Of a stretch of DNA of 64,000 nucleotides, positions 21,124 through 31,639 are shown piece by piece (position 1 is the first letter of the stretch; every line of letters begins with the position of its first letter). This DNA is from Bedellia somnulentella (Eukaryota > Arthropoda > Insecta > Lepidoptera > Bedelliidae), in contig OY755181.1 in assembly GCA_963576735.1 (NCBI GenBank), positions 3,596,001 to 3,660,000 on the forward strand. Reading direction: 5' to 3'. Under the pieces are notes generated by a model. The model searched no databases and was not told where the DNA came from. It was given only the letters and a program-made list of their open reading frames with translations. The position numbers and the translations under genes were made by a program.

Positions 21124-21567
21124 TAAAATGGAAATGAGGTTAATAAACAGCAGAACACTTGGCAGAAAAAGAATGAAATCCAGTCCCAAGCGCTGGAACT
21201 TAAATTAAAAATAAAAATGTCACCTGGTTTATGGAAGTTGATGGTTAATTCTTGTTGTAAAAGATTAGGAATTAGGAAAGATTTTGCTACTTCTAACGCT
21301 TTTAAGATGTTCAGAAAATATTAATATATTTGTCTCAATATTTACAAGTTCCATGCCATTTATCTCCAAAACAGTCGCAGAGGATTACAGCTTTATTTTC
21401 CTTACGTGACATTATTGGTGTTTAGAATGCCCACTTTTGGCCCGTGTATTTAACAGATACGGAGAAGGCAGCTCGACACTGCTGCTCTTTACGAACGCAC
21501 TATCACACAGTTAAGTTTTACATACATTTAAACATTTACTGTTTTATTATTTTCATTGAAACATTTC
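21124..21567. other. Nothing recognised
   Basis: AT-rich sequence without an identifiable gene or repeat family member. Confidence 0.35.
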
Positions 21568-21803
21568 CTGTGTAGTGTCGGCTTAGAATAGCACTACCCC
21601 ATTTCTTCCGGTGGGTGTACGTAAGAGGCGTATTGGGGCTTTTAAGGGATTTTTGGGCGATGCAGTTGGAGACCAATCACCAACAACCTTTATTTCACCA
21701 TCTTTTTCCCACGCAACTTCCAAAATTGGCTAAGGAATTTCTAATTCCTTAGCTCTGGCTACCCCTTCTAGGGATTCATAGCCGTGAGTATATGTATGTA
21801 TGT
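21568..21803 (+). mobile_element. Family A SINE-like repeat, full length
   Basis: It starts CTGTGTAGTGTCGGCTTAG and ends GCCGTGAGTATATGTATG. It is of the AGCAC subfamily with an internal deletion near 21630. Confidence 0.85.
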
Positions 21804-22269
21804 TTTATTCATTGTTTCATAATGTTTGACATTACTCCGCTGGTACTGATTTTAACAAGACAGTCATCTGAATGAGTTTGTACAAAGAAAGCGAGAAAGA
21901 AAAAATATATCCGTAGAGTAAGAACACACATTTAATGTGCTTATAACCTAAACATGCTATAAATTTAAATATAAATACAGTGTACTTTTATCTTAAAAAA
22001 ATAAGAAAACCGAAACACACACACTGTATTACTAAAGTTTTCTAAAGTTTTTACTAAAGTTACTAAAGTTTTCTAAAGATAACTTTTCTTGCCGCTAATA
22101 ATCATAATAAAGAAACAACAAATCCGAATTCAGAAAGGACTCATGTGTGTGTGTTAGTTAATAGACGAAAATTGAAAGGACTTAACACAGTAAGAACATT
22201 AATTTCCCTAAAAAAACTACACAGAAAATTTGGGAACTGTTGTAGTTTTTTAATAACACGATAAGATTT

Positions 22270-22326
22270 GAATGTTTTTGTTCATGAAAACCTCATGTGG
22301 GGATTAAGTATTACTAATAAATAAAG
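22270..22326 (+). mobile_element. 57-bp family T derivative with target duplication
   Basis: It consists only of the inverted 5' segment (TTTTTGTTCATGAAAACCTC, then ACTAATAAATAAAG). A 10-bp direct repeat GATAAGATTT flanks it exactly (22260-22269, 22327-22336). It lacks the tRNA-like module altogether. Confidence 0.75.
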
Positions 22327-22346
22327 GATAAGATTTATTAAATTCG

Positions 22347-22605
22347 CCGTGATAGCTTAGTGAAAAGAAAAGCTACTTGCGTGGGATCAAATCCTGAGTC
22401 TGGCATACACTAATGTGTCTTACCTTAAGTCGTATGTGTGATTGATTTATCACAATTTTCAACAGTTAAGGAAATAACCTGCCTCCGAATACATAAGTAC
22501 ACTGTCTAATATCTATACAAAATGTGGATTCTAGAGGGTGACGAGAATGTCACGTTTAGAAATATTGCTATCCTGCCACCCTTTCGAAAGTTTAAAGCTG
22601 AGTAA
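22347..22605 (+). mobile_element. Old, divergent family B SINE
   Basis: The head GTGATAGCTTAGTG and B-box GATCAAATCCTG are followed by TGTGTGATTGATTTATCACA and other weakened family B blocks in the right order. Confidence 0.6.
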
Positions 22606-22619
22606 CTTTTATTAAATCA

Positions 22620-23290
22620 TTGTGTTACTTATTCAGTGCAAAAAGTTTTTTTTAGGCTTGCTGTTATGGTCCTGAAATGAACTTCCGATGATGATGATGA
22701 AAATATATTTTTTGGAAAAACTATAATTTTAACCCTTTTTTTAAGCAAACTTTTTTTATTATTTTAGTCTGTTGCTGAAACCAATATTTCCATAATTGTT
22801 TCCTGTAATATCAAAAGTGGTCTCACCAATACCAGAAAAGACTCACAAATAATGACTGAGTGTGGATATATATTATACCAAGTAATCAAAAGTAGGCGTT
22901 TATGAGTTGCTTATGTCAATTGGCAATACAAGCCGCCAGTTATAAATACATATGTAGTCATACTACATTTCTGAATTTAAGCTAAGCTACTAGTAGATTT
23001 ATGCGTATCATGAATGTTTTTTTCACACTGAATTAAAATTATTTTTAACGTCTATATTTTATGCTTGCAAACAAAAGCAGTTTTACTGATATATTAAGAC
23101 TATTATACTCTCCAAGATCGCAGTCGCCATATGTATATGTAGGCGTCTCTAAGGTAGAACATGGATTTGTTTGGTAAGCCACAAATATTTAGAATAAAAA
23201 AGAAACAAGGGACATTTATTTGTTCAAAGCCATCAGAACTATAACAGAAATAACCCTATTTTTAATGAGAAATAAAAGACAATTTGACTC
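22620..23290. other. Nothing recognised
   Basis: No gene, RNA or repeat family could be supported; simple ATG repeats occur at 22685-22700. Confidence 0.35.
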
Positions 23291-23305
23291 TACTGAATCC
23301 AAATT

Positions 23306-23547
23306 CGCTGTGTTGTGCCGGCTAAGAATGCCCTTTTCTACACACGGATGTCGTAAGAGGTGACTAACGTTATGGGTTTTTTAAGTGAATCTTGGGCGAT
23401 GTGGTTGAAGACCCATCACCAACAACCTTTATTTACCCATCTTTTCCCCACTTAACTTCCAAAAGTGGCTAAGGAATTTCTAATTCCTTAGACCTGGCTA
23501 CCGCTTCGAGGTATTAATAGCCGTGAGTATATGTGTGTATGTATGTA
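23306..23547 (+). mobile_element. Family A SINE-like repeat
   Basis: An 11-bp target duplication TGAATCCAAAT lies at 23294-23304 and 23548-23558. It is an intermediate sequence between the two subfamilies. Confidence 0.85.
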
Positions 23548-23559
23548 TGAATCCAAATA

Positions 23560-24105
23560 GACAGTCTTTTTATTAACAAAACTCCTTGTTCAAACGCAAG
23601 ATCAACTTGCAAACAGTATTAGCTATCAAAAGGCCTTGGTCAATTTAAGTTGTAGCTTGTAAGTTAGCTTCTTGTAAGTTATATGTTTGTGACTTGTGGT
23701 CTGTGTGAGTACCAACATCGTAATTCAGTTATTCAAGCTTAGTTGACAACTTAATCTAAGATCTTATCGATTTTCATTTACGTTAAGACCTTAACGTATT
23801 AAATATTTTCAAAAAATGAGACAAAAGTAGCACAGACAAGTTAGCCTAAAAAAAGAAACATGGTTTTGACATAAAATAATAAGCATATTAAAGCTATCCT
23901 TTATTTTACATTCCTTTACCCAGTTAAAACATTCAACTGAGCAATTTCTAACTCTACGAATCTAGCTTCTCCTTTTGGGATCGGTAACCGTAAGTATACT
24001 GTAACTACAAACGAATAACAAAAATCGAATGCCACAAAATAAAAATCTATATTCAAAATATACATTTTAGTTATAAGTGAAAAGCTAAGGATGGTAAATC
24101 AAAAC
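23560..24105. other. Nothing recognised
   Basis: No supported feature. Confidence 0.3.
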
Positions 24106-24108
24106 TAT

Positions 24109-24264
24109 AATTTAAATCTTTTTGTTCATGAAAACCTAAATAAAGGAAAGAAAAATTCGACGTAGGCGGGAATCGAACCCGCGACCTCGGGTATACGCCC
24201 CGACGCTCTGAGGTCGCGGGTTCGATTCCCGCCTGTGTCGAAATTTTTCTTTCCTTTATTTATA
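24109..24264 (+). mobile_element. Family T retroposon, tRNA-half palindrome
   Basis: The order is inverted tail, inverted tRNA 3' half, direct tRNA 3' half, direct tail. The tRNA T-arm (GGTTCGATTCCC) is present in both orientations around 24210, forming a perfect inverted repeat over about 55 bp (AGGCGGGAATCGAACCCGCG and its complement). Confidence 0.8.
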
Positions 24265-24294
24265 AGCAAAAAAGTTTCAAAAAACAGACCTCCA

Positions 24295-24420
24295 AAGTAT
24301 GAAAATTAAAAAAGCATGTGTGAAAAGAGTGATGAATGCGAATGAAGCATTTTTAAGGTTTGCCAGGACCGCACAAAGTGATAATGATGATCGACAGTCT
24401 CCGCCAACCAAATTGGAACT
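24295..24420 (+). mobile_element. Family L LINE fragment, diverged
   Basis: GTATGAAAATTAAAAAAGCA onward matches 30207-30310 of the better copy; the encoded MKIKKACVKRVMNANEA parallels MKNKRACMKRLMDLNEA. Confidence 0.6.
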
Positions 24421-24517
24421 ACTGACAAGGATATATGTAAATTGGAGAGAAACTGCAACCTACATTATTCCAACCCATCTGTGCTTTATGTTATTTATGA
24501 CCTCTATGATTTACATT

Positions 24518-24746
24518 GCCGTGTAGTGCCGGCTTAGAATGTCACTACCCCTCTCTACCCACGGGTGTTGTAAGAGGAGACTAAGGGTATGGGGCTGTTT
24601 TAAGGTTTTTGGGCGACGCGGCGAACCCATCACCAACTTTTTTTTCTACCATCTTGTCCCCATCAACTTCCAAACGTGCATGAGGAGTATCTAGCTCTGA
24701 AGCTCTGATTACAGTATTGGGATTTATGGAGTATATGTATGCACGT
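24518..24746 (+). mobile_element. Family A SINE-like repeat (GCCGTG subfamily)
   Basis: It is flanked by ATTTACATT (24509-24517, 24747-24755). Its start GCCGTGTAGTGCCGGCTTAG and ACCCACGGGTG define the second subfamily. Confidence 0.85.
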
Positions 24747-25041
24747 ATTTACATTCAGTGTAAAACTATAATAAAAACAAAATATATACACTACATTTAT
24801 TTATTTATTTATACATATTTAAGAATACTTTTTATACACCAAACCTATAGAACCAAATAAAACGTTTATCTCTTGCTTAATTAGGTGTTACCGAGGCAGT
24901 CCAAATAGACCGGAGTCTGTGCTAGGACCAACCATCACTTTTAAGTACTCGAGTAGTTTGTACAAGAGAATTTTCCACAATGAAAATTTAAAGAAAGAAA
25001 AAGAGTCATAAGTAACTAAGTGAATAAGTAACTATACATGC

Positions 25042-27033
25042 TAATTGAAACAACTTTTGATTTTCGGATATTTTAATCGCGTATTTAAAGCCCGACGTTT
25101 CGAAAACTTTTCAGTTATCATGGTCACGGGAAGACTGAGGTGTTATTTGTCATTATACAGTACTATAAAATTATTAATACTAACTACCTTCACAAAATTT
25201 TAAGTTACATTTGCGTTTAATATTTGCTATGTACAAAAAGAGCTAATGTTATCTGGAGTCTTGCTAGTGTTCTTCCCTCGCTTGGTTGTGCTAATGATCG
25301 GGTTCCAAGCAGGTGGTAATTGCCAACCATCATCTCTATTGAAGTTTGGATGTTTCTTTATTTCAATAGACTCGCGTATCATTCTAGGTATCAATCGATT
25401 CTCTTTTGCTAGAATTGTAGGTTTGTCAAAACGCATGTGGTGGTTTGGCTTATCAAAGGTGTGTTCACACAAAGCAGATCTTCCAGGACGCCTATTCTTC
25501 ATATCAGCAATATGTTCTCTAACGCGAGTTGCTACACTACGCTTTGTTTGGCCGATGTATGAAAGACCACACTCACAGTCTAGTTTATAAACGCCTGCAT
25601 CTTGTAAAGGGATCTGACATTTGATAGGTCTTAGAAACTGACTTATCTTTTGGTGCGGCTTGAAGTAGGTCTTAATGGAAGCACGCTGTAACACAGTACT
25701 AATTTTGTCTGTTACACCCTTTACAAAAGGTAGAGTTGCAGGGAGTCTTTCAACAGTAGGTGGTTTATCGGAGGAGCGGTGACGTTGGCGGGGCAATTTC
25801 AGCTTGTTGTTGTGAAGAACTTGTTTCACATGACTGAGCTCTCCAGCAAGATGGTGTTCGTCACAAAGATGTTTGGCTCTCTGAAACAAAGTTTTACCAA
25901 CAGTAGCTAACTGAGATGGATGGTGGTGTGAGTCACCATTGAGGTACCTATCAGTGTGGGTGGGTTTCCTATAAACTGTGTGACTAATTGAGTTATCAGA
26001 ATTCCTTATCAAGAGGACATCTAGAAAGGCTAAACTATTATTAGTCTCTAATTCCATTGTAAATTGGATCTTAGGGTTAATGGAATTAAGATGGTCTAAG
26101 AATGCAGAGACTATGTTTTTGGGTAGGATTGCAAAAGTATCATCTACATACCTCTTATAAACCTTTGGAGTGACAGGGAAGGATTTTAGTGCAATCTCCT
26201 CCAATCGTTCCATGAATATATCGGCTACAATAGGAGAGACTGGGGATCCCATTGCCACACCATCAGTCTGGATGTAGAATTCCTTATCCCAAAGTAAGTA
26301 GCCAGTTGTAAGGCAGTGCTTAAGTAATTCTGCATATTCTAAAGGTATGTCAGCATTTGTTAACCTTTCTGTGACAACTTCAACACAGTCTTGTATTGGT
26401 AAACTGGTGTAAAGAGACTGAACATCAAAGCTGACCATAATGTCCTCATCACTAAGACTTAAGTTCTTGATGTCATTAATGAATTGATAGGAATTCTTCA
26501 CAAAGGCTTCAGTTTTTCCTCGAAGTGGTGATAGTATCTTTGCCACATGTTTTGCCAATTTGTATGTTGGTGTGTCAATTTGGCTTACTATTGGACGAAG
26601 CGGGTGGTCAACTTTGTGAATTTTGGGTAACCCATACAGTTTTGGAGGTTTCACACACGATGGTAATAAGGCTTTCGAGTCTAACGTTAGGGTATCACTA
26701 TGTCTTTTTATTAAACCCTGCTTGGAACCCGATCATTAGCACAACCAAGCGAGGGAAGAACACTAGCAAGACTCCAGATAACATTAGCTCTTTTTGTACA
26801 TAGCAAATATTAAACGCAAATGTAACTTAAAATTATGTGAAGGTAGTTAGTATTAATAATTTTATAGTACTGTATAATGACAAATAACACCTCAGTCTTC
26901 CCGTGACCATGATAACTGAAAAGTTTTCGAAACGTCGGGCTTTAAAAATAATGTAATAATACGCGATTAAAATATCCGAAAATCAAAAGTTGTTTCAATT
27001 ATAATGTGCAATCGTGAAAATCTTAGAAAATAC
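25042..27033 (-). mobile_element. Penelope-like element, 5'-truncated, with inverted end copy
   Basis: A perfect 13-bp target duplication TAACTATACATGC (25029-25041, 27034-27046) bounds 1992 bp. The minus strand encodes RT plus GIY-YIG. The 3' end (25042-25303) is repeated in inverse orientation at the 5' end (26717 to about 27000). The element therefore has long terminal inverted repeats, and the last 29 residues of the protein are encoded a second time on the plus strand. Inverted or tandem end copies are a known habit of Penelope-like elements. Confidence 0.92.
25227..26716 (-). pseudogene. Penelope-like reverse transcriptase with GIY-YIG endonuclease, N-terminally truncated
   Basis: It would copy element RNA at a nick made by its own endonuclease. 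Counting from the Met at 26654, RT motif A is FDVQSLY (76-82), motif B is QTDGVAMGSPVSP (129-141), and the active site YVDD is at 169-172, all intact. After the RT a linker leads to GVYKLDCECGLSYIGQT, a GIY-YIG-type nuclease start, then RVREH and a conserved NRLIPRMIRESIEI block. The frame is open upstream of that Met to about 26716, where the inverted end copy begins, so the N-terminus is lost. There are no internal stops over 475 codons, which suggests a fairly recent insertion. Confidence 0.93.
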
Positions 27034-27111
27034 TAACTATACATGCATTAGAATTACAATAATACATAAATAGTAAATAAGTAAGGTTATATATAAATAT
27101 AATTATTTTAT

Positions 27112-27466
27112 GACTGATAGTCAAGTGGGTAGAACACCCACAAAGGGCGTGAGTTCCAATCCTGGGTCGGGCCTACACCAATTTGTCTTTGCGAAAGTCA
27201 TATGTGTGGTTAATTTATCATGGTTGTTAACGGTGAGGGAAAACATCGTGAGGAAACCCACGTGGCTGAGTTGTACTTAGTCATGTGACAGTGTATTCGT
27301 ACAAAACGGCGATAGGCCTGCCCCCTATCACGTGAGTACACTGTCTAAGCAAAACGTGGGTACCTTCTCTGGACACTAGATGGCGCTGCCATGTGAGTTC
27401 AGAAGTATTGGTACCTATGCAAACCCCTTAGGGGATAAACGGCGTGAACGTTTATGTAAGTTATGT
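27112..27466 (+). mobile_element. Family B SINE, full length
   Basis: A 14-bp target duplication TATAATTATTTTAT lies at 27098-27111 and 27467-27480. It belongs to the GGACACTAGATGGCGCTGCC subfamily. Confidence 0.9.
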
Positions 27467-27484
27467 TATAATTATTTTATTCCT

Positions 27485-27840
27485 TTTATAGTATACTTAT
27501 GTAGTTTTTGTCAAAGTGTCATACATGTTTTGAAACTCTTTATAATACACATCTAGTAAAAATAATTTTATTCTTGATTTTGTTATTTACGTAAAACATA
27601 CAAATACTAATATAATTGATAATGATAAATCTCTGCATATCGGAATACACAGTTACAATAATCAGTTTAGTATCAACCCTCTAATTTGTTAATAAGTTTG
27701 TCAATTAGTCACTAATGGACCGTGACAGTAATAATGGCTTCAGATAACTCAATCTTAATATAATTACGGGTAAGATGATACAGATGATTATTTATAATTG
27801 TAAAGTAATTTTAAATTAAATTCAACACGTAATCACGGCT
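27485..27840. other. Nothing recognised
   Basis: No supported feature. Confidence 0.3.
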
Positions 27841-27844
27841 ATCA

Positions 27845-28096
27845 TACATACATACTTACTTATACTCACGGCTATAAATCCCTTAACGCGGTAGCCAGAG
27901 CTTTGGAATGATAAATTTCTCAGCCACTTTTGGAAGTTGATTGGGGAAAAGATGATAATAACAAACGTTTTTGGTGATGGATCTCTAACCACATCGCCCA
28001 AAAATCCCTTAAAAAGCCCCTACACCCTTAGTCGCCTCTTACTATCACCCACGGGTAGAAATGAGGTAGTGCTATTCTAAGCCGACACTACACGGC
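27845..28096 (-). mobile_element. Family A SINE-like repeat, full length
   Basis: It begins with (ACAT)n at the left and ends GCCGACACTACACGGC. A short direct repeat GGCTATCA is seen at both edges. Confidence 0.85.
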
Positions 28097-28249
28097 TATC
28101 AATCATATTAAAAGGCAGCTATAGCTTCAGAATATTTGCCAGTTATTTCGAATTGAATAAAATGAAAGTAAAACCGTATTTTTTACAGAAAGAGCGCACA
28201 GTGTAACGTATTGATCTGACCTAACTACTTATTCTTCTTCAAGTGCTTC

Positions 28250-28375
28250 TCCACTACTGAAGGTTGGCATTCACCTACCCCTTGATCTTGGGATAGGCGG
28301 AAAACGTCTTCGACCAGGTCTGTTGGTCCATTCCCGGATGATCGAGAGCCACGATGCCCTTCTTCTTCACCTATG
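28250..28375. repeat. Possible unclassified repeat fragment
   Basis: A GC-richer stretch with TTGGCATTCACCTACCCCTT followed by GGATAGGCGGAAAACGTC. It has the look of a repeat but no second copy is in this window. Confidence 0.25.
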
Positions 28376-28714
28376 TACTGATGATATTAAATTAAAATCA
28401 AATACTAACAGTTTAGTTCATGTAATATGTTATATTTTTTACATGTATACATACATTTTTCCCATAGTATGACCGACGAATTAGTGAAAGTATTAGTTGG
28501 AATTAGCTGGGAGCCGATGTAAGCAGCACAGAACCGGTAGTTTTGGGAATCTTTAGGGGAGGTATAGTCCAGCACTGCAGTTGACGTCTAATGATAATGA
28601 GTGCGTAAGCAAAGTCAACACGCATTGTCTTATTATTACCGAATCCAGTTATTAACATTAGTGGCCGAACTCCTCATTAAAGTGGTTTTCAATAATTATC
28701 AATCATTTTTACCA

Positions 28715-29135
28715 TAATTAAAATCTTTTTGTTCGTGAAAACCTCATGTGGGGATTATTACTAATAAATAAAGAATATAATCCCGCCTGTGTCGAAATTT
28801 TTCTTTCCTTTCTTTATTGTTTATTTATTAGTAATAATCCCCACATGAGGTTTTCATAAACAAAAAGATTTAAATTATGTGATAGTTAGGCGTTTTCAAT
28901 ATTTGCATTCTATCTGAAAAGATAGACAAGTGGCCTTCCGAAATAGTAAAAAAAAATTCGGAGGTAGGAAACGCAAACACTACTAAAACGTGTAAAAGAA
29001 ATAAAGGATAGAAGAATTTCGCGCTGGCAGCCATTGACACGGTAGCTCAATTGGCAAGAGCGACGGGGGCGTATACCCGAGGTTGCGGGTTCGTATCCCA
29101 TCTGTGTCGAAGTTTTTCTTTCCTTTATTTATTAG
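28715..29135 (+). mobile_element. Family T composite retroposon, dimer with 315-bp period
   Basis: It is flanked by CATTTTTACCA (28704-28714) and CATTTTTAACCA (29136-29147). The order is inverted tail, tRNA 3' edge (CCTGTGTCGA at 28786), tail, spacer, then a full tRNA-like module (about 29036-29110) ending CTGTGTCGA at 29102. The two tRNA ends are exactly 315 bp apart, as in the copy at 6724. Confidence 0.82.
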
Positions 29136-29149
29136 CATTTTTAACCAGT

Positions 29150-29870
29150 TGTGATTACTAGTTGTTTGCGGTTCGAGTTTAAAAATTAATCGCACCTTTT
29201 TAATAAGTTTGCAAATTTTATTTAATGTTGCTACTTAGGGGAAGTCAGAGTATCAAATTTTATTTCACAGTCTGTTCATAGCTTAAATATTTTTTTAAAT
29301 TCTTTCTTTAATATTATTGGAGAATAATTTTCTAAACTCTTTGCTTTTTTTGGCTTAGTTAAGGAAACTTCTTTATTCTTTATTTTAAATAAAACTTAAA
29401 AGTATTTTTTTCCCTTTGTTACGGCTAATAATTTTCTTTCTTTCTCTGTGGAAAGTTTATATTTGCTGATCGATTGCCAAGAATTTCAAAGCCCGGTTAC
29501 CTTAGGGTTCCGTTTAGGAAAGTCGCAGGAAGAGTAAATATGCAGGTTGTAATTATGCAAGCTAACAACTGTACATGTGGATAAGTCACCATGTAACAGT
29601 TATTTAGTTCCTGTCACGTTTGCCAGTTGATCGATACTGTATCAGACTCTTTTCCTTTTGAGGACAACTAAGTATTAGTAGAGAAAAAAATAATTAGATA
29701 TTCTTGATATATTCAAACTAAGCATGAGGTCGATGCTTGCTACATCAGATCTTTAGCTGAAAAAAGGTTTCTTTTCGTCCGCTATGGGCGCGGTGATATA
29801 TTTTAGACTTATCATTCAGTTTTCTACTAAAATAGCGTATTATATTTGATCTAAATTAAATCATTATGTA
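29150..29870. other. Nothing recognised
   Basis: No supported gene or repeat; AT-rich. Confidence 0.35.
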
Positions 29871-30091
29871 TATAAATGTTATGGACCAAGTGATAAATTG
29901 GGCAGTATGCATAATGCCCGAACATTATGAAAAATGCCAATAATGAGAATGCAATTTGATAATAATTATTCAAATAACCAAATTGACCCGGAATTATACA
30001 TATGGCCCATCACCTTTTGGGCAAAGTAATACAAACATATTTCATGTCATTTAAATTAAAATAAACATAATATTAAACCACTTGAATAATC

Positions 30092-30348
30092 CAATTGGTA
30101 AAAGGGATCTATAGAGCTAGTGTGGATGGTAATGTTAGTAGAGGACGACCACGGAGAACACACTTGGACCAAATTGAGAGTGTGCTCGAAAAGGCTGGCG
30201 TCCGAAGTATGAAGAATAAAAGAGCATGCATGAAAAGATTGATGGATTTAAACGAAGCTAGAGAGGTTTGTCAGGATCGTACGAAGTGGCGATCAATAGT
30301 CTCTGCCTACCCCAATGGGAACTAATGGCGTGAGTATATGTATGTATG
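30092..30348 (+). mobile_element. Family L LINE 3' end
   Basis: A target duplication TTGAATAATC lies at 30082-30091 and 30349-30358. It encodes the last 76 residues of the LINE protein (ending DRTKWRSIVSAYPNGN, stop 30323-30325). It then has only 23 bp, GGCGTGAGTATATGTATGTAT, as 3' end. It is the best reference for the family L terminus. Confidence 0.88.
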
Positions 30349-30531
30349 TTGAATAATCAGACTCATCATTTGTCAAGGATTTCCAACATAAAAATCTACA
30401 AGTTTTTGCAATTTTTTAACTTAAGGAAAGTCTTACAAAAAATATAACTACAGTATAATTACATTTAAAGCAAAAAATTCACAACGTATATTCGTTTTAT
30501 ATAAATGACTTGTTATTATAAAACATAAAAT

Positions 30532-30743
30532 GCCGTGTAGTGCCGGCTTAGAATGTCATTACCTCTTTCTACCCACGGGTATCATAGGAGGCGACTAAGG
30601 GTATGAGGCATTTTAAGTTGTTTTTGGGCGATTTATTTCTACCTCCTTATTCCTATCAACTTCCAAATCTGGCGGAGGAGTTGCCAGCTCTGAAGCTCTG
30701 GCTACACCTTTTGGGATTTATGGCCGTGAGCATATGTATGTAT
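30532..30743 (+). mobile_element. Family A SINE-like repeat (GCCGTG subfamily)
   Basis: It runs from GCCGTGTAGTGCCGGCTTAG to CCGTGAGCATATGTATG, with an internal deletion near 30635. Confidence 0.8.
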
Positions 30744-30840
30744 AAAATAAACTAAAATTCAAGCAATTAGACATTAATAGCACCTCCTCCCATGAAAGTA
30801 AAATGGAAATAATTAGAATTGAAAAAATATGTAGCAAGTA

Positions 30841-31420
30841 ACAGGTTTTTTTATTAGAACAACTACCATTGTGATGGCATTTTGAGGTACAAAACTTTTT
30901 GGCTTTGTGACGGCTACATTCATGAGACTCGCAATCACCTTTACAACAGCACTTATTATAACCTTGCCCTGCGCATTTAGAGAACGTTCTACAACACTCT
31001 CTCAGTGAAATCTCTGTCTCTGGATCATCTTCAGGGCAAATAAATATTTCCTTGCAGACGGTAAATTTGTTTCTAGAATATATTTTATTATGATTTAAAC
31101 ACCGTGCCGTGCCGTGTAGTGCCGGCTTAGAATGTCGCTACCCCTTTCTACCCACGGGTGTCGTAAGAGGCGACTAAGGGTATTGGGGCTTTTTTTTTGG
31201 ATTTGTGGGCGATGTGGTTGAAGACCCATCACCAAAAACCTTTATTTTTACCATCTTTTCCCCACTCAACTTCCAAAAGTGACTGAGGAATTTATGATTC
31301 CTTAGTTCTGGCTACCACGTTAAGGGATTTATAGCCGTGAGTATATGTATGTATGTATGTATGATTTAAACACCTTGTTTGGTTCCCAGTTTGTAAAGGT
31401 TATTGACTGTTAATTCAACT
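30841..31420 (-). pseudogene. Cysteine-rich C-terminal domain of an unknown transposon protein, split by a SINE
   Basis: The minus-strand frame from about 31420 to 31375 and from 31103 to 30841 is joined across a family A insertion. It reads a dense cysteine pattern: ECCRTFSKCAG, then NKCCCKGDCESHECSRHK, then FCTSKCHHNGSCSNKKTC. The arrangement C-x-C-KG-x-C...C...C-x3-CH...C resembles the cysteine-rich tail of some integrase-like and other transposon proteins. No catalytic domain remains. Taking out the SINE and one copy of its 14-bp target duplication restores one frame, so the SINE came later. The exact superfamily is unknown. Confidence 0.55.
31104..31360 (+). mobile_element. Family A SINE-like repeat with 14-bp target duplication
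   Basis: ATGATTTAAACACC flanks it exactly (31090-31103, 31361-31374). It is of the GCCGTG subfamily, with a duplicated GTGCC at the start. It interrupts the cysteine-rich frame. Confidence 0.92.
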
Positions 31421-31639
31421 CCCACCTCCTCCCACCACTCTCTCGCACCGCGTTACATATAGATTTATTATCAAATTGCCCAATTTTCATGCTAGCATTA
31501 TAATAATAACCGTGCAATGTGATAAATAATGAAGTAAAGATAGTTATTAATCACTTAGACGGATAAAGCTAGACATTATTAATAATGCCCGGGCATTATA
31601 AATAATGTCCGCATTAATCACTTGGTCCATAACATAAAC

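Larger units (their letters stand above)
29876..31635. mobile_element. 1.76-kb TIR element with nested insertions
   Basis: The termini ATGTTATGGACCAAGTGAT (left) and its complement (right, to 31635) extend with scattered mismatches over about 65 bp, including ATAATGCCCG. Inside lie a family L fragment, two family A copies and a minus-strand cysteine-rich coding remnant (30841-31420). No target duplication is evident. Superfamily unresolved. Confidence 0.7.

Noticed and set aside
24295..24526. 75-codon gene with a hydrophobic end
   Set aside because: The first half is a diverged family L LINE end and the second half is flanking sequence.
25042..25303. Hammerhead ribozyme in the Penelope-like terminal repeat
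   Set aside because: A GAAAC next to CGTCGGG is suggestive, but no CUGANGA core at the right spacing could be found by eye.
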